Assembly: GCF_902498995.1 (NCBI RefSeq)
Contig: NZ_CABVLY010000005.1
Location: forward strand, 1 to 64,000
Direction: 5' to 3'
DNA length: 64,000 nt
Origin: Burkholderia anthina
GTDB taxonomy: Bacteria; Pseudomonadota; Gammaproteobacteria; Burkholderiales; Burkholderiaceae
Position numbers and translations under genes: made by a program. The notes under the pieces are model-generated. The model was not told where the DNA came from, did no database searches, and was given only the letters and a program-made list of their open reading frames with translations. The first letter of the stretch is position 1; the number at the start of each line of letters is the position of its first letter. Below are positions 1-9,330 of the stretch, in pieces.

Positions 1-3000
1 TTCGCTACTGCGTTCTGACCCACTGCAACCGTACCGGCCGCGCTGCCGGTCGCGCCGTCACCGATCGCGACTGCGCTGGCGCCCGCCGCCGTGGCATTCG
101 TACCCACCGCCAGCGCGTTGATGCCGGTCGCGCCGTCGTTGTTGTAGTTGCCTTGCTGCGTGCCGTTGTCGTTCACGCTGAAGTAATGTGTCTTCGCCGC
201 CTCGATCGCTGTCGAAGTCGAGGTAGACAGTGACGTGATCGAACTTGTCGCGCTCGACAGACCCGTGGATGTCGACGTCGACAGCGACGTAATGCCGGTC
301 GAGGTCGAGGTGGACAAGGACGTAATCGAACTCGTCGCGCTCGACAGACCCGTGGACGTCGACGTCGACAGCGATGTCACGTTGCTGTCCGTCGACGACA
401 GACCCGTCGACAACGACGTAATGCCCGTCGAAGTCGAGGTGGACAAGGAGGTAATCGAACTCGTCGCGCTCGACAGACCCGTGGACGTCGACGTCGACAA
501 CGACGTCACGTTGCTGTCTGTCGACGACAGCCCCGTCGACAGCGACGTAATGCCCGTCGAAGTCGAGGTGGACAAGGACGTAATCGAACTCGTCGCGCTC
601 GACAGGCCGGTCGACGAGGAGGTCGACAGGCTGTCAATGGCCGTGTTCGTCGCGAACAGTTGCGAGCCGTTGATTGCGTCCGTGCTCGTCGCCGTCACCT
701 GACCGGCTGCGACGTTCGTGACCTGACGTTCCGCGCCCGGCACGCCCACGCTCACCACGCTCGTCGGCGTGGTACCCGCATAGTTGTATGTCACGCCGCC
801 CACCGTACCCGTCGCCGTCGGGTTCGGCGCCGCCGTCACCGAATTCGAACCCAGCGCCACATCGTTCGCGTTGTTCGCCACCGCGTTCGAACCGAGCGCG
901 ATCGAACCCGCTGCGTTCGCCGACGACGTGTTGCCCAACGCGACAGAACCCTGGCCCGTCGCGACGTTCGCGTTGCCCAGCGACACCGCGCCCTGACCGT
1001 TCGCCGTGTTGTTCGCGCCCATCGCCACCGCACCCGTGCCCGTCGCGACGTTCGGATCGCCGATCGCCACCGCGCCGTCACCGCTCGCCGTGTTGCCCAC
1101 GCCGATCGATACGGCCTGACCGCCCGTGGCCATCGCGTTCTGGCCGATTGCCACCGCGCCATCAGAATTCGCGTTCGCGCCGTCGCCCACCGCCACCGCA
1201 CTCGCACCTGCCGCCGTGGCGTTGGTCCCGGCCGCCAGAGCGTTGATGCCGGTCGCGCCGTCGTTATCGTAGTTGCCCTGCTGCGTGCCGTTGTCGTTCA
1301 CGCTGTAATAGTGCGTCTTCGCCGCGTTGACCGCAGTCGACGTGGAAGTCGACAGCGATGCAACGCTACTGTCGGTCGTCGACAACCCGGTCGACAACGA
1401 ACCGATGCCGGTCGACGTCGACGTGGACAGCGATGCAACGTTGCTGTCCGTCGTCGACAGCCCCGTCGACAGCGAGCCGATACCCGTCGAGGTTGAGGTC
1501 GACAGCGACGCGATCGAACTCGTTGTACTCGACAGACCGGTTGACGTCGACGTCGACAGACTGTCGATCGCCGTGTTCGTCGCGAACAGTTGCGAACCGT
1601 TGATCGCATCCGTGCTCGTCGCCGTCACCTGACCCGCCGCCACGTTCGTGATCTGGCGTTCCGCGCCCGGTGCGCCCACGCTCACCACGCTCGTCGGCGT
1701 GGCACCCGCGTAGTTGTAGGTCGTGCCGCCCACCGTGCCCGAGGCCGTCGGATTCGCCGCCGCCGTCACCGAGTTCGCGCCCAGCGCCACGTCACCGGCG
1801 TTGTTCGCTACTGCGTTCTGACCCACTGCAACCGTACCGGCCGCGCTGCCAGTCGCGCCGTCGCCGACCGCCACCGCGCTTGCACCTGCCGCCGTGGCAT
1901 TCGTACCCGCCGCCAGCGCGTTGATGCCGGTCGCGCCGTCGTTGTTGTAGTTGCCTTGCTGCGTGCCGTTGTCGTTCACGCTGTAGTAATGCGTTTTCGC
2001 GGCGTTGACCGCGGTCGACGTCGAGGTCGACAAGGACGTAATCGAACTCGTCGCACTCGACAGGCCCGTGGACGTCGATGTCGACAGCGACGCCACATTG
2101 CTGTCCGTCGACGACAGACCCGTCGACAACGACGTGATACCTGTTGAGGTCGAGGTCGACAAAGACATGATTGAACTCGTCGTGCTCGACAAACTGGTTG
2201 ACGTCGAGGTCGACAGACTGTCGATCGCCGTGTTCGTCGCGAACAGTTGCGAACCGTTGATCGCATCCGTGCTCGTCGCCGTCACCTGACCCGCAGCCAC
2301 GTTCGTGACCTGGCGTTCCGCGCCCGGCGCGCCCACGCTCACCACGCTCGTCGGCGTCGTGCCCGCGTAGTTGTAGGTCGTGCCGCCCACCGTGCCCGAG
2401 GCCGTCGGATTCGCCGCCGCCGTCACCGAGTTCGAACCCAACGCCACGTCACCGGCGTTGTTCGCCACTGCGCTCTGACCCACTGCTACCGTACCGGCCG
2501 CGCTGCCGGTCGCGCCGTCACCGATCGCGACTGCGCTGGCGCCCGCCGCCGTGGCGTTCGTGCCGGCTGCCAGTGCATTGATGCCGGTCGCGCCGTCGTT
2601 GTTGTAGTTGCCCTGCTGCGTGCCGTTGTCGTTCACGCTGTAGTAGTGCGTTTTCGCGGCGTTGACCGCGGTCGACGTCGAGGTCGACAAGGACGTAATC
2701 GAACTCGTCGCACTCGACAGGCCCGTGGACGTCGATGTCGACAGCGACGCCACATTGCTGTCCGTCGTCGACAGACCCGTCGAGGTCGATGTCGACAGCG
2801 ACGCGATCGAACTCGTTGTACTCGACAGACCGGTTGACGTCGACGTCGACAGACTGTCGATCGCCGTGTTCGTCGCGAACAGCTGCGAACCGTTGATCGC
2901 ATCCGTACTGGTTGCCGTCACCTGACCCGCTGCCACGTTCGTGATCTGGCGTTCCGCGCCCGGTGCGCCCACGCTCACCACGCTCGTCGGCGTGGTACCC

Positions 3001-6000
3001 GCGTAGTTGTAGGTCGTGCCGCCCACCGTGCCCGAGGCCGTCGGATTCGCCGCCGCCGTCACCGAGTTCGAACCCAACGCCACGTCACCGGCGTTGTTCG
3101 CTACTGCGTTCTGACCCGCTGCTACCGTACCGGCCGCGCTGCCGGTCGCGCCGTCACCGATCGCGACTGCGCTGGCGCCCGCCGCCGTGGCATTCGTGCC
3201 GGCTGCCAGTGCGTTGATGCCGGTCGCGCCGTCGTTGTTGTAGTTGCCTTGCTGCGTGCCGTTGTCGTTCACGCTGTAATAGTGCGTCTTCGCCGCCTCG
3301 ATCGCCGTCGAAGTCGAGGTAGACAGTGACGTGATCGAACTTGTCGCGCTCGACAAGCCTGTGGACGTCGAGGTCGACAAGGACGTAATCGAACTCGTCG
3401 CGCTCGACAACCCTGTCGACGTCGACGTCGACAACGACGTCACGCTGCTGTTCGTCGACGACAAACCCGTCGACAGCGATGTGATCGAACTCGTCGCACT
3501 CGACAGACCCGTCGACGTCGAGGTGGACAAACTGTCGATCGCCGTGTTCGTCGCGAACAACTGCGACCCGTTGATCGCATCCGTGCTCGTCGCCGTGACC
3601 CGACCGGCCGCCACGTTCGTGATCTGACGCTCCGCGCCCGGCGCGCCCACGCTCACCACGCTAGCCGGCGTCGTACCGGCATAGTTATATGTCACGCCGC
3701 CGACCGTACCCGTCGCCGTCGGATTCGCCGCCGCCGTCACCGACCGCGAGCCCAGCGCGACATCGTTCGCATTGTTGGCCGCCGCGTTTTGGCCGAGCGC
3801 CACCCCCCCCGCGGCAACCGCGCTCGCGCTATTGCCGATCGAAACACCTGAACCAGCCAGAGCCTTCGAGGCCACCCCGAGCGAAACGGAAGATCCTCCG
3901 CTCGCCGTCGAATTCTTCCCGATCGACACGTCGTCGACGAGCGTCGTCGAACCCGATGCGCCCGCCTGACTGTTCACGCCCAGCGCGACGCTGCTATCAC
4001 CGAATGCATTCGCGCCTTGCATCGCGGCAAGAGAAAGCGAACCGGTCGCGATCGAACCTTGCCCGAGCGCGGCGGAATTGCCGCCGATCGCTTTCGTGTT
4101 GATGCCCGCCGCCAGGCTCGAAACGCCTGACGCCGTTGCACTCGACCCCAGTGCGTAGGCCCCATTTGCAATCGCCTGCGCGCCGGTCCCCATCGCCACG
4201 CTTCCCTGGCCCGATGCGGTCGATGTATTCCCGATTACCATGGACGAATAGCCCGATGCCACCGTCCCGAAGCCCAGCGCCAAACCGCCGGTGCCGGAAG
4301 CGGTGGCGGAGTCGCCGAGCGCGGAGGCACTCTGATTCGATGCCAGCGCGCCCTTGCCGATCGCGATACTGCTTACCCCCGACGCCGACGCCGCCACCCC
4401 GGCCGCGAGCGAGTTGGCACCCGTGGCGCCGTCATTGTTGTAGTTGCCCTGCTGCGTGCCGTTGTCATTCACGCTGTAGTAATGCGTCTTCGCTGCAACG
4501 ATCGCCGTCGATGCCGACGTCGACAGCGACGTGATCGAGCTCGTCGCCGTTGAAAGACCCGTCGACGTCGACGTCGACAGGCTGTTAATCGCCGTGTTGG
4601 TCGCGAACAATTGCGACCCGTTGATCGCGTCGGTACTGGTCGCCGTCACGCGCCCCGCCGCCACGTTGGTAATCTGGCGCTCCGCACCGGCGGCGCCCAC
4701 GCTCACGACGCTCGTCGGCGCCGCGCCCGCGTAGTTGTACGTCACGCCGCCGATCGTGCCCGTCGCCGTCGGGTTCGACGCGGCCGTCACCGAATTGGCG
4801 CCGAGCGCAACATCGTTCGCATTGTTGGCCGCCGCCCCCGCGCCGAGCGCGACGCCTTTTGTGGCCGCGGCGGCCACGCTCGCCGTGTCGCCCAGCGCCA
4901 GCGCGCCCGCGCTGCCGGCGGTCGACGTATTGCCGAGCGCGATGGATCCCTGGCCGGTCGCCGTGTTGCTGTTGCCCTGCGCGAGCGCGCCTTGCCCGTT
5001 CGCGGTATTGTTCGCGCCGACGGCAACGGCGCCCGTGCCGGTCGCGCTGTTCGGATCGCCGATGGCGACGGCACCGTTACCGCTGACCGTCTGCTGGCTG
5101 CCGATGGCCACGGCGCCGGTACCGCCCGTGACGCTCGATTTGTAGCCGATCGCCGTCGAGCCCGTGCCTGCGGTGGCGGCCACGACGTTCGTGTCGCCGA
5201 GCACCACCGCCGAAGCTGCCGCCGCCGTGGATGTATTTCCGATGGCAACGGAATTGGCTCCCGACGCAGTTGCCTTGGTGCCGGCCGCCACCGAAGCCGA
5301 CCCGGACGCCACTGCCTGCGTGCCCAGTGCCGACGCATTCACGTTACTTGCGACCGCACCGTTCCCCAACGCGGATGCATTGTTTCCCGTGGCAGTCGCC
5401 AGATTGCCGACCGCCATCGAATTCCCGGCGCCTCCGCCGTTCGCAAAGGCATTCGTGCCAATCGCGATACTGTTCGATCCCCCCGTCGCAACGGCGGCAT
5501 TACCGACCGCGATACTCCCGGACCCCGTTCCGGCGGCGGTGGCATTGAAACCGATCGCGACCGACGATACGCCGGATGCAGTGGTTTGCAAGCCGAGCGA
5601 CGTCGCCCATTTCCCGGCACTCGCCCCCATGCCCAACGCGACCGCACCGTCGCCCGTTGCAGCCGCATACGCGCCAAAAAGCGTGACCCCGAGAAGATTG
5701 GCGCCATTCGCGCTGCAACCTGCGACGGTCGTATAGGTGCCGCTGCCATCGACCGGAAGCGAGCCGGCAGCATAGGATCTCGTCCCGTCCGGCCCCACTC
5801 CGCCACTGTTTCCACAAGCCTGCGCACCAGAAAACGCAATCGTGTTCCCTTGCGCCAGCTGTACCGCGCCGATCAGCAGCAACCCTGCCGCAGTCTGAAT
5901 CTTCGACGAGCGACTGCGCTTTCCTCTTGCGGTTGCAAGCTCCGAAGCCGCAACCCACGCCCCAAGCGACTCATTCCAAATGGTCCGGTATGACTTGTTC

Positions 6001-6002
6001 AT
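1..6002 (-). CDS. Giant trimeric autotransporter adhesin (YadA/Hia type), N-terminal 2000 codons
   Basis: The minus frame is open from an ATG at 6002 to the window edge, so the protein exceeds 2000 residues and its C-terminal beta-barrel anchor lies outside. It starts with an extended signal peptide of the ESPR type (MNKSYRTIWNESLGAWVAAS), followed by a hydrophobic stretch. The passenger is head repeats of the form ALG or AIG with x-N-A (Hep/Hag type), broken by six neck-like elements (TSTDAINGSQLF, YadA stalk family), each followed by a Ser/Thr-rich stalk. An AAGG ribosome site lies 8 bases before the chosen start; another ATG at 6008 is too close to it. Known family role: surface adhesin secreted through its own trimeric barrel, mediating host, matrix or self adhesion. 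Many short frames on the plus strand here are shadows of the repeats. Confidence 0.93.
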   Translation of the reverse strand, partial: MNKSYRTIWNESLGAWVAASELATARGKRSRSSKIQTAAGLLLIGAVQLAQGNTIAFSGAQACGNSGGVGPDGTRSYAAGSLPVDGSGTYTTVAGCSANGANLLGVTLFGAYAAATGDGAVALGMGASAGKWATSLGLQTTASGVSSVAIGFNATAAGTGSGSIAVGNAAVATGGSNSIAIGTNAFANGGGAGNSMAVGNLATATGNNASALGNGAVASNVNASALGTQAVASGSASVAAGTKATASGANSVAIGNTSTAAAASAVVLGDTNVVAATAGTGSTAIGYKSSVTGGTGAVAIGSQQTVSGNGAVAIGDPNSATGTGAVAVGANNTANGQGALAQGNSNTATGQGSIALGNTSTAGSAGALALGDTASVAAAATKGVALGAGAAANNANDVALGANSVTAASNPTATGTIGGVTYNYAGAAPTSVVSVGAAGAERQITNVAAGRVTATSTDAINGSQLFATNTAINSLSTSTSTGLSTATSSITSLSTSASTAIVAAKTHYYSVNDNGTQQGNYNNDGATGANSLAAGVAASASGVSSIAIGKGALASNQSASALGDSATASGTGGLALGFGTVASGYSSMVIGNTSTASGQGSVAMGTGAQAIANGAYALGSSATASGVSSLAAGINTKAIGGNSAALGQGSIATGSLSLAAMQGANAFGDSSVALGVNSQAGASGSTTLVDDVSIGKNSTASGGSSVSLGVASKALAGSGVSIGNSASAVAAGGVALGQNAAANNANDVALGSRSVTAAANPTATGTVGGVTYNYAGTTPASVVSVGAPGAERQITNVAAGRVTATSTDAINGSQLFATNTAIDSLSTSTSTGLSSATSSITSLSTGLSSTNSSVTSLSTSTSTGLSSATSSITSLSTSTSTGLSSATSSITSLSTSTSTAIEAAKTHYYSVNDNGTQQGNYNNDGATGINALAAGTNATAAGASAVAIGDGATGSAAGTVAAGQNAVANNAGDVALGSNSVTAAANPTASGTVGGTTYNYAGTTPTSVVSVGAPGAERQITNVAAGQVTATSTDAINGSQLFATNTAIDSLSTSTSTGLSSTTSSIASLSTSTSTGLSTTDSNVASLSTSTSTGLSSATSSITSLSTSTSTAVNAAKTHYYSVNDNGTQQGNYNNDGATGINALAAGTNATAAGASAVAIGDGATGSAAGTVAVGQSAVANNAGDVALGSNSVTAAANPTASGTVGGTTYNYAGTTPTSVVSVGAPGAERQVTNVAAGQVTATSTDAINGSQLFATNTAIDSLSTSTSTSLSSTTSSIMSLSTSTSTGITSLSTGLSSTDSNVASLSTSTSTGLSSATSSITSLSTSTSTAVNAAKTHYYSVNDNGTQQGNYNNDGATGINALAAGTNATAAGASAVAVGDGATGSAAGTVAVGQNAVANNAGDVALGANSVTAAANPTASGTVGGTTYNYAGATPTSVVSVGAPGAERQITNVAAGQVTATSTDAINGSQLFATNTAIDSLSTSTSTGLSSTTSSIASLSTSTSTGIGSLSTGLSTTDSNVASLSTSTSTGIGSLSTGLSTTDSSVASLSTSTSTAVNAAKTHYYSVNDNGTQQGNYDNDGATGINALAAGTNATAAGASAVAVGDGANANSDGAVAIGQNAMATGGQAVSIGVGNTASGDGAVAIGDPNVATGTGAVAMGANNTANGQGAVSLGNANVATGQGSVALGNTSSANAAGSIALGSNAVANNANDVALGSNSVTAAPNPTATGTVGGVTYNYAGTTPTSVVSVGVPGAERQVTNVAAGQVTATSTDAINGSQLFATNTAIDSLSTSSSTGLSSATSSITSLSTSTSTGITSLSTGLSSTDSNVTSLSTSTSTGLSSATSSITSLSTSTSTGITSLSTGLSSTDSNVTSLSTSTSTGLSSATSSITSLSTSTSTGITSLSTSTSTGLSSATSSITSLSTSTSTAIEAAKTHYFSVNDNGTQQGNYNNDGATGINALAVGTNATAAGASAVAIGDGATGSAAGTVAVGQNAVA
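118..4655 (-). repeat. Modular head-neck-stalk repeats inside the adhesin gene
   Basis: A near-identical block encoding HYYSVNDNGTQQGNYNN begins each module at about 118, 1243, 1920, 2578, 3217 and 4413, giving spacings of roughly 640 to 1200 bases. Each is paired with a neck element near 640-705, 1565-1630, 2225-2290, 2870-2930, 3540-3600 and 4590-4655. Between them lie stalk tracts (about 200-640, 1330-1560, 2020-2220, 2680-2865, 3310-3535) built from a short unit resembling SLSTSTSTGLSSATSSIT in different copy numbers. The high identity makes recombination-driven length change likely. Confidence 0.85.
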
Positions 6003-6165
6003 CTTCATCACCTTTTCGGCTCACGCGCCGTCTCACGACGTTGTTCCTCGCACGGCCCTTGAGTTTATAAATAGGAATACTTATTTATTTTCATGATCCT
6101 GAACGCATGGAAACACGATGCGCTACTCGATCCCGCCTACGGTCCGCCCAGCCCCGTGCACGTCG
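6003..6165. other. Upstream region of the adhesin gene with an AT-rich island
   Basis: The 5-prime side of the adhesin gene holds an AT-rich patch at about 6060-6095. Read on the minus strand it offers TATAAA-like -10 candidates at about 6064-6069 but no convincing -35, so the promoter is only suggested. The patch contrasts with the GC-rich flanks and could bind an H-NS-type silencer; that is inference. Confidence 0.3.
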
Positions 6166-6567
6166 TCAGTCACCGTGAGCCATCGCCCTCCCTCGAGCAA
6201 TCTCGAGCCGAATCGCCCGGCCATGCTCTTCGCCCGCCTGTCTTATCGCCGTCAATTGCGGCGATACCTGCCGTTGCGAATGCCTCGACGCGCCCGGCAG
6301 CGCGTCACGCGACACGCGCTGCGCCGAATCACGAAATCCCGTCGCGATACCCTGCCTGTATGCCGCCCGTGCCGCGCATCGTGATGCCCTGTCGACGCGC
6401 CGTGCTATGAGTTCGAACACGACGGCCTCCAGCGAGCCGACATACGCGTCCACATCCTCGATGTGCTCGAGAGAAGACACGCTCAACAAAGCGGCAATCA
6501 TCTGGCTTGCCTGCGCGAATATGCCGCCGCAATCCGGTCGATCCATCTCTTCAGCGGGTTTGCCCAT
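6166..6567 (-). CDS. Small hypothetical protein (possible DUF3077/XAC0095-like N-terminus)
   Basis: A 133-codon frame with a weak AGGCGG ribosome site 6 bases before the ATG. The N-terminal half (about residues 12-60) is amphipathic, with an alternating Ala/Leu/acidic pattern (ASQMIAALLSVSSLEH, then LEAVVFELIARR) resembling the short helical proteins grouped as DUF3077/XAC0095. The C-terminal half is Arg/Gln-rich and low in information, so the true gene may be shorter or frameshifted. It runs the same way as the adhesin gene downstream. No function is assigned; a competing plus frame at 6093-6410 looks like noise. Confidence 0.38.
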   Translation of the reverse strand: MGKPAEEMDRPDCGGIFAQASQMIAALLSVSSLEHIEDVDAYVGSLEAVVFELIARRVDRASRCAARAAYRQGIATGFRDSAQRVSRDALPGASRHSQRQVSPQLTAIRQAGEEHGRAIRLEIARGRAMAHGD

Positions 6568-6878
6568 TTGATGCCGCCTGTCAATCCATAAAACAGAAAT
6601 TCAATCGATCAGCTCAATAATTCGCCAGGAATCTACAAATTAAATATCAGTTAATTCGAATCGAAAAATACCCGCTCCCTGGAAAATCGCTTCGACGAAG
6701 CGGCACGCGTTGCCGGCAACGCGTACGACTCGACCTCGCAGGCATCGCATTCGCTGGTGACTTGTTGCTGATTGACAACACATCCACTCCACTGTCTTTC
6801 AGTGATTATCCGCACTCAACGATCAGCAATAATTACCGACTCAGAGGTACTCCGAAACGGATGACGAGCAGGGCAAAA

Positions 6879-7052
6879 GCCGGACCAAACGTGAATCCTT
6901 GGAATTTTTTGCATTTCGCCGCCAACTCGGGGCCTGAACAAAACCGGTCCCTTGTATCAAATTCCTAGAAAAGCTCTTCGGTACCGGCGAAGGTCCGTCG
7001 TATCAGGGGGTGCCCGGCTTGCTGATGGGCCGGACAAAACCGACCCTTTTTG
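6879..7052. repeat. Three dispersed related copies of a ~24-bp element
   Basis: Copies at about 6879-6902, 6932-6954 and 7029-7051 share the pattern GCC-K-G-ACAAAACCG followed by CCC and a T run. The second and third are closest (about 18 of 22 positions with a one-base gap); the first is more diverged. The third also forms the left part of the inverted repeat at 7032-7055. Confidence 0.45.
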
Positions 7053-7055
7053 TCC
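7032..7055. repeat. 24-bp inverted repeat
   Basis: Arms GGACAAAA and TTTTGTCC (8 bp, perfect) flank an 8-base centre. The overall size is close to the 26-bp dyads used by Hin/Gin/Pin-type invertases, but the arms do not match the known hix or gix sequences. No T run follows, so it is a poor terminator candidate. Confidence 0.5.
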
Positions 7056-7085
7056 AGTAGAATTTACACGGGCGCCCTGAAGTTA

Positions 7086-7109
7086 ACCATTCTTAACGAT
7101 TGGAATGGT
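7086..7109. repeat. Second 24-bp inverted repeat
   Basis: Arms ACCATTC and GAATGGT (7 bp, perfect) flank a 10-base centre. It sits 30 bases from the inverted repeat at 7032-7055 and has the same overall length, about 0.4 kb upstream of the recombinase gene. Confidence 0.45.
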
Positions 7110-7502
7110 GGGACGAATATATCTCCCCGCATTTAAACGTTTTCGTGCTTTTTGATAGCCCGCGACTCCGGCACCGGGTTAATTCCCAATTGCAAAATTC
7201 CGTGCGTCGCCGATCGCCGAATAGCGTTGCCGTTCAAATTTAAAAGCGGCATATACCGTCTCATTTCAGCAATCGGGACTCAAAAGCGCCGAACCTCGCC
7301 CCGTCCGAGGCAGCGGCCGCTCGCCGGTTGTCAGCTGCCCGGTCCGGCGGGATAGCCACCCTTATTAAGAGGTTAAATTGAAGGTATTGAAGCAAATACA
7401 AGAACGTCGCCATCGAATGACGCGACATCGATACGAGAGGATCACACAACCCTGCATGCACGCCTGTCTTGCCTTCGGCCTAGAACGAAAGCGGAGGACG
7501 AC

Positions 7503-8060
7503 ATGATCATCGGATATGCACGGGTGTCGACGGACGAACAGAATCTGCAATTGCAGATCGATGCGTTGACCCAGGCCGGCTGCAACAGGATCTTCAGCGA
7601 TCAGGGCATCTCCGGCGCCGACTTCTGCCGCCCCGGCCTCGATGCCGCGCTGGAAAAGCTCGCATCCGGTGATTTGCTGATGGTCTGGCGTCTCGATCGC
7701 CTTGGCCGCTCGCTCGGCAAACTGGTGGATCTCGTCACGCATCTCGAGGGCCGCGGCGTTCAGTTCGGTTCGATCATGGAATCGATCAATACGAAATCCT
7801 CGGGCGGCATCCTGATCTTTCACATGATGGCCGCCCTCGCCCAGTTCGAGCGAAGCCTGATCAGCGAACGAACGCGCGCCGGCATGGCAGCGGCACGGGC
7901 GCGCGGGAAGGCACTCGGTCGCAAGCGCGCGCTCGACGCGCAGCAACGCGCACAGGCGCTGGAGATGCTGAAGACCCAGTCGATGACCGACGTCGCGCAG
8001 TATTTCAGCGTTCATCCACGAACGCTGAAACGGATGCTCGCCGACCAGACGGCCGAATAA
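7503..8060 (+). CDS. Serine recombinase, DNA invertase/resolvase family (Pin/Hin-like)
   Basis: A complete 185-residue protein, the usual length for small serine invertases. The N-terminal catalytic domain starts MIIGYARVSTDEQN, with the nucleophilic serine at residue 9 and conserved arginines in VWRLDRLGRSL. The dimer-helix region contains FHMMAALAQFERSLISERT, and residues 140-180 form a helix-turn-helix of the recombinase type. A GGAGG site precedes the ATG by 5 bases. Known role: site-specific inversion or resolution between short dyad sites. It is not within an obvious prophage or transposon; the nearest large gene is the adhesin 1.5 kb away, with a repeat-bearing gap between. Whether it acts on that gap is inference. 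Confidence 0.92.
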   Translation: MIIGYARVSTDEQNLQLQIDALTQAGCNRIFSDQGISGADFCRPGLDAALEKLASGDLLMVWRLDRLGRSLGKLVDLVTHLEGRGVQFGSIMESINTKSSGGILIFHMMAALAQFERSLISERTRAGMAAARARGKALGRKRALDAQQRAQALEMLKTQSMTDVAQYFSVHPRTLKRMLADQTAE

Positions 8061-8464
8061 TCGGCCACGCCGCACCGGGCGCGACAGATGCACGATCGTT
8101 CGCGCGCATGCCGCGCCGCTCCGATGGCGTCGCGAAATCCGGTCAGCGCCGCGTGACGCAGCCCTCGAGGCAGCCGGTCCGGTTGTCCGATCGGTTCGAC
8201 GGCGAGCAACCGGCCGGCACCTTCAAAAAGGCGCCACATGGTTGCGCAAGCAACTTTACGGCGCCAGCCGGTGGCCCCCCTGCGCGGGGCGTCCGTCTCG
8301 CCCGGCGCGACGAAATGACACCACGCCGCCACTGCCGTCGTCACGACCGATCTAGAAGGATTCGCCGGTTCCCGCGCCACCGTTCTTCCGGATAATGGCC
8401 GGCAGTCACGGCCGCGAAGGCACCGCCATCGGCCGCAGACAACGAGAACCCGGAGACCCCCGCC
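8061..8464. other. Intergenic stretch, nothing recognised
   Basis: About 400 GC-rich bases between the recombinase and the next gene. Frames here (for example at 8108-8395) lack ribosome sites and have Arg/Pro-rich shadow composition. No terminator, RNA gene or repeat was recognised. Confidence 0.5.
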
Positions 8465-9136
8465 TTGATCGCCACGCTTCCCGCCACCTATCGCCGGCTC
8501 TGGCCGCTCGCCGTCGCCGCCGCGTTGCTGTACGGACTGTCGCTCGCGGCCGCCCCCTATCCCGGCCAGGCGGCCGCGAAAGCGGCAATGGGCATCCTGC
8601 TGCTCGCGGCCGGCAGCACCTGCGCCGCGCCGCGCGAACGCACGTGGCTGTGCGCCGCGCTCGCGACGGCCGTGCTCGGCGACGTGCTGCTCGCGCTGCC
8701 CGACTGGCCGCTGTCGTTCGTGCTCGGCCTCGGCGCCTTCCTGCTCACGCATCTGTGCTACTGCGCGATCTTCCTGCGCTGGCGCGCGCGGCCGCACGGC
8801 TGGCGCATCGTCGCGCTGATCGCGCTGTGGATCGCCGCGCCGGCGTTCTACGCCGCGTTCCTGCCGCACCTGGGCGACCTGCTCGCGCCGGTAGCCGTCT
8901 ACATGCTCGTGCTGTGCGCGATGGCGAGCTTCGCGCTGGCGGCCCGCACGCGCGGCCCGCTGGTCGCCGTCGGCAGCCTGATCTTCGTCGGCTCCGACAC
9001 GCTGATCGGCGTCGGCCGCTTCCTCGGCGGCTTTCCCGGCATCGACTACCTGATCTGGGGGCTCTACGCGCTCGCGCAGGTCACGATCGTGGCCGGGGTT
9101 TTCCATGAGACGACCGCCCGCTCGATCCGTCCCTGA
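8465..9136 (+). CDS. YhhN/TMEM86 family integral membrane protein (putative lysoplasmalogenase)
   Basis: A 223-residue very hydrophobic protein with seven to eight predicted transmembrane segments. The family hallmarks are present: GDVLLALP near residue 75 and GSLIFVGSDTLIGVGRF near residues 172-188, each with an acidic residue in a membrane helix. Animal members hydrolyse the vinyl-ether bond of lysoplasmalogen; the role of bacterial members is unsettled. The start is a TTG with a GGAG site about 9 bases upstream; there is no better ATG. A 237-codon overlapping frame at 8395-9108 has shadow composition and was discarded. Confidence 0.78.
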   Translation: MIATLPATYRRLWPLAVAAALLYGLSLAAAPYPGQAAAKAAMGILLLAAGSTCAAPRERTWLCAALATAVLGDVLLALPDWPLSFVLGLGAFLLTHLCYCAIFLRWRARPHGWRIVALIALWIAAPAFYAAFLPHLGDLLAPVAVYMLVLCAMASFALAARTRGPLVAVGSLIFVGSDTLIGVGRFLGGFPGIDYLIWGLYALAQVTIVAGVFHETTARSIRP

Positions 9137-9149
9137 TTGTGTTTCAAAC

Positions 9150-9172
9150 AGGCCGCCGCATGCCGGCGGCCT
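9150..9172. terminator. GC-rich hairpin after the YhhN gene
   Basis: Perfect 9-bp arms (AGGCCGCCG and CGGCGGCCT) around a 5-base loop, 13 bases after the stop codon. There is no T run, so it may be a weak or factor-assisted terminator or an mRNA 3-prime end stabiliser. Confidence 0.4.
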
Positions 9173-9330
9173 CGCCCGCTGCCTCCCACGCCCCGCCGAC
9201 GGCCGTTTCCGCGCCTCCCGCGATGCGGAAACCGAACCGTTCCAAACCCCGCTCAGCCTTTTCCCGCGTGGCTTCCGGCCCTTAGAGCGCCGCTTCTAGC
9301 CTCTTGCGGTTTCCGGGCTCACCCACTATC

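Larger units (their letters stand above)
6568..7502. other. 0.9-kb AT-rich non-coding gap between hypothetical gene and recombinase
   Basis: I see no credible gene here; the 68-codon frame at 6762-6968 has no ribosome site or sensible composition. The gap is clearly richer in A and T than its surroundings and contains two 24-bp inverted repeats (7032-7055, 7086-7109) and three related copies of a sequence with core ACAAAACCG (about 6879, 6932, 7029). It lies next to a serine recombinase gene, so it is a sensible place to look for recombination sites. Confidence 0.6.

Noticed and set aside
235-702. Val/Asp-rich repetitive plus-strand frames within the adhesin gene, possible repeat protein
   Set aside because: These are reverse translations of the Ser/Thr stalk repeats; the minus frame has the ESPR signal peptide and known head and neck motifs.
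118-4655. Regular repeats considered as a CRISPR array
   Set aside because: Repeat units are coding, hundreds of bases apart and in frame with the adhesin; no cas genes or short unique spacers.
6093-6410. A 105-codon plus frame after the adhesin promoter region
   Set aside because: No ribosome site and Pro/Arg/Ala-rich shadow composition; the opposite strand frame is somewhat more protein-like.
7032-7055. Inverted repeat considered as a rho-independent terminator
   Set aside because: AT-rich weak stem, 8-base loop, no T run after it and no gene ending nearby.
7503-8060. Recombinase considered part of a transposon or prophage
   Set aside because: No terminal inverted repeats, transposase, phage structural genes or attachment duplication were seen around it.
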